This document shows positions 20,681-25,078 of a stretch of DNA of 25,078 nucleotides, piece after piece; position 1 is the stretch's first letter; every line of letters starts with the position of its first letter. The notes under the pieces were generated by a model, which saw only the letters and a program-made list of their open reading frames with translations, was not told the origin of the DNA and did not search any database. The stretch comes from Minisyncoccota bacterium. Lineage in GTDB: Bacteria; Patescibacteriota; Minisyncoccia; Phycocordibacterales; Phycocordibacteraceae. The stretch lies in NCBI GenBank assembly GCA_018062165.1, contig JAGOSU010000003.1, forward strand, positions 1-25,078. Direction: 5' to 3'. A program made the position numbers and the translations under genes.

Positions 20681-21261
20681 TAGCGTGCGGAGAAGCGTGA
20701 GAATTTAGAAACCTCAATGCGCTCACCAAACTTCTGCGTAGCCTCACTGATGAGGTCGCGGATAGTCTTCGAGTCATCCTTGATGTAGGGCTGGTCGAGC
20801 AAGACCTGGTCGCGGAAGTAAGCAGCAAGCTTACCGTCAAGAATCTTCGCTTTCATCTCCTCAGGCTTTCCCTCTACCTCGCCTGCAAACACCGCAGAAG
20901 CAGCGTCCTTTGCCTCCTGAGGAATCTCAGCGTCAGAGAGGTAGGTTGGGTTCCCTGCAGCTACCTGCATGGCAATCTCACGGGCAAGCGCGCCGAACTC
21001 TGCGTTCTTAGCGACGAAGTCAGTCTCGGAAGAAAGAAGCACCATCGCGCCGATGGTCCCGTCGTGGACATACGAGCCAATCCAGCCAGCGCCAAGCTCA
21101 CGATCACCCTTCTTCTCAGCTGCAGCACCACTCTTCTTGCGCAAAATAACCTCTGCCTTGTCGACGTCGCCTCCCGCCTCTTCAAGCGCTTTCTTGCACT
21201 GCATGACCGAAACACCGGTCTTGTCGCGAAGGGTCTTCAATACGTCGGTTGCGATATCCAT
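20680..21261 (-). CDS. tsf: Elongation factor Ts
   Basis: A 193-aa EF-Ts, the exchange factor that reloads EF-Tu with GTP. The N-terminal UBA-like helix region has the T-G-V-S-V-M-Q-C-K-K-A-L pattern, and the core has S-E-T-D-F-V-A-K-N, the loop that inserts into EF-Tu. It is the short type (E. coli about 283 aa), like that of Thermus, with one core subdomain. It follows rpsB by 45 nt, the classic rpsB-tsf order. No Shine-Dalgarno is seen; a TACATT 6 nt before the ATG could be an internal promoter. Confidence 0.96.
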   Translation of the reverse strand: MDIATDVLKTLRDKTGVSVMQCKKALEEAGGDVDKAEVILRKKSGAAAEKKGDRELGAGWIGSYVHDGTIGAMVLLSSETDFVAKNAEFGALAREIAMQVAAGNPTYLSDAEIPQEAKDAASAVFAGEVEGKPEEMKAKILDGKLAAYFRDQVLLDQPYIKDDSKTIRDLISEATQKFGERIEVSKFSRFSAR

Positions 21262-21267
21262 AAAGGC

Positions 21268-21273
21268 AATGTA
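21268..21273 (-). promoter_or_regulatory. Possible internal -10 before tsf
   Basis: TACATT on the minus strand, 6 nt from the tsf ATG, within an AT-rich gap. There is no -35. Confidence 0.3.
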
Positions 21274-21306
21274 CTAAAAATAAATAAGCGCACCTGAAAG
21301 AACGGC

Positions 21307-22008
21307 TTACGCCTTCTTTCCCTCCTCGTACGCAGCGGCAAGCTCCTCGAGGACGAGTGCCACCGTTGCGCGAGAAGCATCGTTCGTGACGATTGGGAAC
21401 GCCGCGTCAGCAAGGTCGCAGTCTGAGCTCATGATGCCGATGATTGGGATGCCTGCTGCACGTGCCTCCTTCACTGCGTGTGCCTCCTGGCGGGTATCGA
21501 CGACGACCATAGCGTCAGGGCGCTTGGTGAGGTCCTTGATACCGTGGAGGCGCTCATCAAGGCGTGCAATCTCGCGGTCGATAAACACACGCTCGAGCTT
21601 GGTGTGAAGCTTTGCGAGCTCACCGCTCTCCTTCTTACCCTCAAGGTCAGCAAGGCGGTCAATGCGCTTCTTAATCTCAACGAAGTTCGTGATGGTGCCT
21701 CCGAGCCAGCGACCTGCGACGTAGGGCACCGAAAGGCGCTCACCTACCTTGCGGACAGCGTCCGTAATCTCGCGCTTGCCCCCGACGAACATGACGACCT
21801 TACCGTCGCGAGACATAGCAGCGATAGCCGCCTTGGCCTTTGCAAGCTGCTCGTCAGTCTGAGCGAGGTCAAAAATCTCCACCTTGCTCTTTACCCCCAC
21901 GATGAACTTCTTCATGGATGGGTGGCGGCGGCTCTTTACCTGCGCAAAATGAGCGCCTGTAGAAAACAGGCGGTCCACTCCAGGGCCTTTAAGGTCGGTT
22001 GCTACCAT
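21307..22008 (-). CDS. rpsB: 30S ribosomal protein uS2
   Basis: A 233-aa S2 protein, needed to bring S1 and mRNA to the small subunit. Recognisable parts are G-A-H-F-A-Q-V-K-S-R-R-H-P near the N-terminus, the G-R-W-L-G-G-T-I-T-N block, and P-D-A-M-V-V-V-D-T-R-Q-E-x2-A-V-K-E-A near the C-terminus. The ATG at 22008 was chosen over an upstream start at 22053 because a promoter (TTGATA-N17-TAGACT) lies between them. It is the first gene of the rpsB-tsf-membrane protein-tRNA-Thr-PLP cluster. Confidence 0.97.
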   Translation of the reverse strand: MVATDLKGPGVDRLFSTGAHFAQVKSRRHPSMKKFIVGVKSKVEIFDLAQTDEQLAKAKAAIAAMSRDGKVVMFVGGKREITDAVRKVGERLSVPYVAGRWLGGTITNFVEIKKRIDRLADLEGKKESGELAKLHTKLERVFIDREIARLDERLHGIKDLTKRPDAMVVVDTRQEAHAVKEARAAGIPIIGIMSSDCDLADAAFPIVTNDASRATVALVLEELAAAYEEGKKA

Positions 22009-22024
22009 ATACCAATTAAGCGAG

Positions 22025-22053
22025 AGTCTACCATGCCCTTTCCGGGGTATCAA
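22025..22053 (-). promoter_or_regulatory. Promoter of the rpsB-tsf cluster
   Basis: TTGATA (22053-22048), a 17-nt spacer and TAGACT (22030-22025) on the minus strand, 16 nt before the rpsB ATG. The -35 overlaps the end of prfA. Confidence 0.65.
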
Positions 22054-23000
22054 TCCTCCTCGGCCGGGCCTATCCCACCCTCGCTAGCCCGGGCTTTGAG
22101 CTCCTCCACAATGGGCCCCAGGCCCCCGAGCATGATTTTAGGGAGGTTATGCCAGGACTCCTTGATGCGATGATCGGTAATACGGTCCTGAAGGAAGTTG
22201 TAGGTGCGTATTTTCTCAGAACGGTCCCCGGTTCCAATCTGTCCTTTACGCTCAGCAGCGTGTTTCTTCGCCTCTTCCTCTTCATAGAGGTTGTCGAGCT
22301 TAGCCACAAGAATCTGCATGGCCTGCTCACGGTTGGCAATCTGGCTGCGCTCGGAAGTTGACCGTACATCAATGCCCGTTGGCTTATGAATAAGGCGTAC
22401 GGCGCTTTCCACCTTGTTCACGTTCTGTCCTCCTGCCCCACCGCTTCGCGAGAACTCCATCTCAATATCGGCAGGGTTAATTTCAAACTTCGGCTTGGTG
22501 CGTATAGGAAGCGCCGCGACAGAGGCGGTTGAGGTATGAATACGGCCAGACTTCTCAGTCAGCGGCACTCGCTGTACGCGATGCACCCCTGTCTCATAGC
22601 GAAGCGCGTCATAGGCGGCCTCCCCTGCAATCTCGAGCGTCATCTCATCTATCACGCGCACCTTCCACCCCTCGGACTCCGCATACTTGAGGTACATATC
22701 CTTAAGTTCTGAGGCAAAGAGTGTCGCCTCATCTCCGCCGGCAGCGGCTCTAAACTCAAGCACCACCGCCTTAGGCTTTGATTCCTCCTCCTTCTCCTTG
22801 GCAAGGATGCGCTCGATATCACTAAGGATTTCCTTCTGGCGCGCATCAATGCGGGCCTCATCCTCCCTTGCCATGGCGAGAAGGTCAGCATCCCCTCCTG
22901 CTGCTTCAAGCGCAGACTTCCGCTCGGCCTCAAGGCGCTCGTATTCTTCCGCGAGATAGGCGGTGGCGTGGTTTTTCTTAAAGTCTCCCGAGTAGTCCAT
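22050..23000 (-). CDS. prfA: Peptide chain release factor 1
   Basis: A 316-aa class I release factor. The catalytic G-G-Q is in G-G-A-G-G-Q-N-V-N-K. The stop-codon reader is R-V-P-L-T, matching the P-x-T motif of RF1 (UAA/UAG) rather than the S-P-F of RF2. It is about 45 residues shorter than E. coli RF1, mainly in the N-terminal helical domain. The gene stops with TGA, so RF2 must also exist in this cell. A TATCAT lies 11 nt before the ATG. Confidence 0.95.
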   Translation of the reverse strand: MDYSGDFKKNHATAYLAEEYERLEAERKSALEAAGGDADLLAMAREDEARIDARQKEILSDIERILAKEKEEESKPKAVVLEFRAAAGGDEATLFASELKDMYLKYAESEGWKVRVIDEMTLEIAGEAAYDALRYETGVHRVQRVPLTEKSGRIHTSTASVAALPIRTKPKFEINPADIEMEFSRSGGAGGQNVNKVESAVRLIHKPTGIDVRSTSERSQIANREQAMQILVAKLDNLYEEEEAKKHAAERKGQIGTGDRSEKIRTYNFLQDRITDHRIKESWHNLPKIMLGGLGPIVEELKARASEGGIGPAEED

Positions 23001-23011
23001 GGATTAGGTGA

Positions 23012-23017
23012 ATGATA
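23012..23017 (-). promoter_or_regulatory. -10 box of prfA
   Basis: TATCAT on the minus strand, 11 nt before the ATG, just after the terminator of rpmE. There is no clear -35. Confidence 0.4.
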
Positions 23018-23024
23018 ACGCGAA

Positions 23025-23049
23025 ACACCCCGCGTCATAGGCGGGGTGT
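23025..23049 (-). terminator. Probable terminator after rpmE
   Basis: ACACCCCGC pairs with GCGGGGTGT across a 7-nt loop. On the minus strand it is followed only by TTCG, so the T run is weak. It lies 13 nt after the rpmE stop. Confidence 0.6.
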
Positions 23050-23062
23050 GTAGCTATAGTCC

Positions 23063-23311
23063 CTACTTCTTCTTGGAAGCGCGCTGCTTGAACTTCTCGA
23101 CGCGGCCGGTCTTGTCCAGGGTGCGGTCCTCCCCAGTGTAGAACGGGTGGGACTTCGAGGAGATTTCGACAATTACCTTAGGGTACTCAACACCGTCGAC
23201 GGTTACCGTCTCAGTAGCCTCGATGGTCGAGCCAATGAGGAAGGTCTCGCCTGAGGCGATGTCGACGAAGGCAACCGTGCGATAGCCTGCGGGATGTATG
23301 TCGGTCTTCAT
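23063..23311 (-). CDS. rpmE2: 50S ribosomal protein bL31, zinc-free type B
   Basis: An 82-aa L31, part of the large subunit and of the bridge to the small subunit. The start M-K-T-D-I-H-P-x-Y-R-T-V-A-F-V-D and S-K-S-H-P-F-Y-T-G are typical. The Cys residues of zinc-binding L31 are absent, so it is the type B form; in organisms with both forms, type B replaces the zinc form when zinc is low. Here it may be the only one. It is preceded by its own promoter. Confidence 0.95.
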   Translation of the reverse strand: MKTDIHPAGYRTVAFVDIASGETFLIGSTIEATETVTVDGVEYPKVIVEISSKSHPFYTGEDRTLDKTGRVEKFKQRASKKK

Positions 23312-23320
23312 AGTTTCGAT

Positions 23321-23350
23321 ACCCTACCACGCGCCCTAGGGACCCTGCAA
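23321..23350 (-). promoter_or_regulatory. Promoter of rpmE2
   Basis: TTGCAG (23350-23345), an 18-nt spacer and TAGGGT (23326-23321) preceded by TGG, on the minus strand; the ATG comes 9 nt later. Confidence 0.5.
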
Positions 23351-23357
23351 ATGCGCC

Positions 23358-25028
23358 TTAGAACTCTATCTGGTCCGAGGTGACGTTCACGATAATAGAG
23401 TCGACTGCGTCCTCCCCACAATCAATCGTGTAGATACTCTGGGTCATGACTTGGACCGGGAGCGGACCGCCCGAGACCTGGCAGGACGTAGACTGCACAA
23501 TCTCGTTAACGCCTGGGCCTGAGACCACGCAGGTGGCCTGCATCACCCCGCTGGCGTTCCAGGTGAGATTAACAGTGTCCTTGGGGTTCACGCGGGTCCT
23601 ACTTGCCGAAATATCAGCCGCTGGTATTCCGGAACAGCCTGCCGTCACGAACGGACAGAGTTTCGGAGCACCAACTCCGGGGGCTGACACTCGCATCGAG
23701 TACTCTCCGGGATTCAGGAAGTCACAATTGTTGTTAGCTCCCCCACTGCAGTTTGTCTGACCTGACAGTTGCCAGGTGTAGGGGCCTGCAACACCGATAG
23801 CGTGGTAGGTGGTATTCGCACCTACATCAATGAGTGTGGAATCAACCGTACAGGAGAGACTCCCGTTCGGGTTAGTTTCGTCGTCATCGTCTGGGCCGTC
23901 ACAGGCTTCGGTATCGTTCGTATCGATGCCTCCCGTACCGTTGTTGTCGATACCATCGGAGCACTCAGGTGCAACAGGGTTCTCAACCTCAAGTGCTTCA
24001 CACGCAACACTGGTTGCCTGTGTCCCCGAGGTGACCATCACACTGGCGCTCTTGCTGCCAGTCGTTGCATAGGACTTCTGTACAGAGGAACCACTTCCCG
24101 TAAGGCCATCGGAACCAGACCAACTATAGGTGTAGCCACCTACTCCTCCGGAAACATTTGCGCTCCACATGACCGAATCATCAACGCTCTGAGGATTGGG
24201 GGTTGCTGAACAGGAGACCGCGAGCGGACCACCTGAGTTGACGACCACCGTTGCATCGTCGCTCACACTGCTGCCGCCCTCACAGCTATAGATAGTGGTC
24301 TCGACCACACAGCTGCCGCTCATATTGCCGTCGAGGCCGTTGCTCGTACCTCCTGAGTTAATCTTGCAGCGAGAACCTGCAGTACAGCTCTGTCCTTCTG
24401 GATTACCCGAAGCGCAGTCCGGTGTGTTTCGGTGGACACGCTCAGGATTATTTACCGGGCAGGCGAGGTCAGTCATATCAGTGCTTTCATACTGCCAGGT
24501 GCCGTTCCCTCCTCCACTGCCAGTGCTGCACGTAATGCTGTACTTAGTGGTACTCGTTGGGGAAACTGGCACCGTTCCCTGTGTCTCGCCATCGGTCGAG
24601 AAGCCCGTACCGGTGCAGGAGGTAACGTTGGATGAACCCCAGGTGAGGCTCGAGGAGTTGCCGAGGTTAATGGTTCCTGGTGTTGCGGTGAGACTTACGT
24701 CAGGACTCTGGTGCTCCCGAGGACCGCCGCCACACTGAGCGAGTGCGGAAGGAATGAAGAGGTTGAGCAGAGAGAACGTACTTCCGTAGTAGTTGTAGTC
24801 GAGAGTATTTCTAAAACTTTCAATAACCGGAGTCCACTCTCCTCCTGAAAATCCTCCGTAATAGACTCCTCCCAGAGGATCTATCACGATGTGCGTGGGA
24901 CCCCCGAAGCCTGAAGGTAACCCAGCTCCACATTGAGCAAGGGCCGCAAGTGGCATCATGATGACACCGAGAAAGAGAACGAGAAGCGGAACGAACATCG
25001 TAGAGGGCTTCATAGGCAGTGCATTCAT
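23358..25028 (-). CDS. Large secreted protein with Ig-like and PKD-like domains
   Basis: A 556-aa protein with a signal peptide (hydrophobic core about 12-28, cleavage near A31-Q32). A second hydrophobic stretch ending in the same A-L-A-Q-C-G (95-100) follows. Next come an Ig-like module (about 111-170), a Cys-rich part (190-250), a PKD-like domain (about 268-347, G-G-Y-T-Y-S-W-S-G) and a C-S-D-G-I-D-N-N-G-T-G-G-I-D block (356-369), a variant of the calcium-binding CxDGxDNDxDGxxD repeat. Acidic D-D-D-D-E and more Ig-like modules extend to the C-terminus. There is no C-terminal anchor or LPxTG. It is rich in Ser, Thr, Gly and Cys and is probably a secreted or surface adhesion-type protein. TATTAA lies 6 nt before the ATG. 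Confidence 0.8.
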   Translation of the reverse strand: MNALPMKPSTMFVPLLVLFLGVIMMPLAALAQCGAGLPSGFGGPTHIVIDPLGGVYYGGFSGGEWTPVIESFRNTLDYNYYGSTFSLLNLFIPSALAQCGGGPREHQSPDVSLTATPGTINLGNSSSLTWGSSNVTSCTGTGFSTDGETQGTVPVSPTSTTKYSITCSTGSGGGNGTWQYESTDMTDLACPVNNPERVHRNTPDCASGNPEGQSCTAGSRCKINSGGTSNGLDGNMSGSCVVETTIYSCEGGSSVSDDATVVVNSGGPLAVSCSATPNPQSVDDSVMWSANVSGGVGGYTYSWSGSDGLTGSGSSVQKSYATTGSKSASVMVTSGTQATSVACEALEVENPVAPECSDGIDNNGTGGIDTNDTEACDGPDDDDETNPNGSLSCTVDSTLIDVGANTTYHAIGVAGPYTWQLSGQTNCSGGANNNCDFLNPGEYSMRVSAPGVGAPKLCPFVTAGCSGIPAADISASRTRVNPKDTVNLTWNASGVMQATCVVSGPGVNEIVQSTSCQVSGGPLPVQVMTQSIYTIDCGEDAVDSIIVNVTSDQIEF

Positions 25029-25034
25029 ACGTGA

Positions 25035-25040
25035 TTAATA
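25035..25040 (-). promoter_or_regulatory. -10 box of the secreted-protein gene
   Basis: TATTAA on the minus strand, 6 nt before the ATG at 25028, again leaderless in layout. There is no clear -35 inside the window. Confidence 0.4.
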
Positions 25041-25078
25041 GGTACTCACAAATCGCTCCGGGTACTTCCCTGCGGGGA

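Noticed and set aside
22050..23000. Release factor 2 instead of RF1
   Set aside because: The stop-codon reader is P-L-T, the RF1 type; RF2 has S-P-F.
1..25078. UGA recoded as Gly or Trp, as in some CPR groups
   Set aside because: Several genes, such as prfA and the NTase, end properly at TGA, and no frame needs TGA read-through.

Overview
The window (about 25 kb, moderately GC-rich, coding almost wall to wall on both strands) reads like a small-genome bacterium of the Candidate Phyla Radiation / Patescibacteria, most likely a Parcubacteria-type lineage. This is inference from the gene set: a single-chain phenylalanyl-tRNA synthetase, a ThrRS without its TGS domain, a short EF-Ts, a zinc-free L31, an L32 beginning MSIRMRHTSSHT, several surface proteins with Ig-like, PKD-like or CARDB-like modules beside a sortase, and small membrane proteins of no known family. 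TGA is used as an ordinary stop (for example NTase, prfA), so this is not a UGA-recoded lineage. No IS element, CRISPR array, phage gene or rRNA was seen.

Layout. 1-906 (minus): a 63-aa protein, RNase HII (rnhB) and the cut-off start of L32 (rpmF). 975-4136 (plus): dnaE, meeting a 151-aa unknown tail to tail. 4655-6544 (plus): a strong promoter, a 10-residue threonine-rich leader peptide, a terminator and thrS, which together look like a ribosome-mediated attenuator. 6528-7450 (minus): a nucleotidyltransferase and a small membrane protein. 7485-11553: a cell-surface block with a 481-aa Ig-like protein carrying IPYTG and a TM segment, a 271-aa TM-anchored protein, a sortase, and a divergent CARDB-like TM protein. 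11550-15103 (minus): gyrB followed 2 nt later by a protein with a possible RelA/SpoT-like synthetase core. 15191-19425: a GT4 glycosyltransferase (minus), then pheS with an FDX-ACB domain, a membrane GT2 glycosyltransferase and a membrane-anchored thioredoxin-like protein (plus). 19422-22053 (minus): rpsB, tsf, a small membrane protein, tRNA-Thr(UGU) and a PLP enzyme. 22050-23311 (minus): rpmE (L31 type B) and prfA. 23358-25028 (minus): a large secreted Ig/PKD-like protein.

Most of the information-processing genes serve replication (dnaE, gyrB, rnhB) and translation (thrS, pheS, rpsB, tsf, prfA, rpmE, rpmF, tRNA-Thr); the rest serve the cell surface (sortase, glycosyltransferases, Ig-like proteins). 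Two regulatory arrangements stand out. The first is the Thr-codon leader peptide plus terminator before thrS. The second is tRNA-Thr, whose 3' end supplies both the Shine-Dalgarno sequence and the A of the start codon of the following PLP-enzyme gene. A third pattern runs through the window: many -10 boxes lie only 6-17 nt before the start codon and few genes have a Shine-Dalgarno sequence, which suggests widespread leaderless or near-leaderless transcripts.
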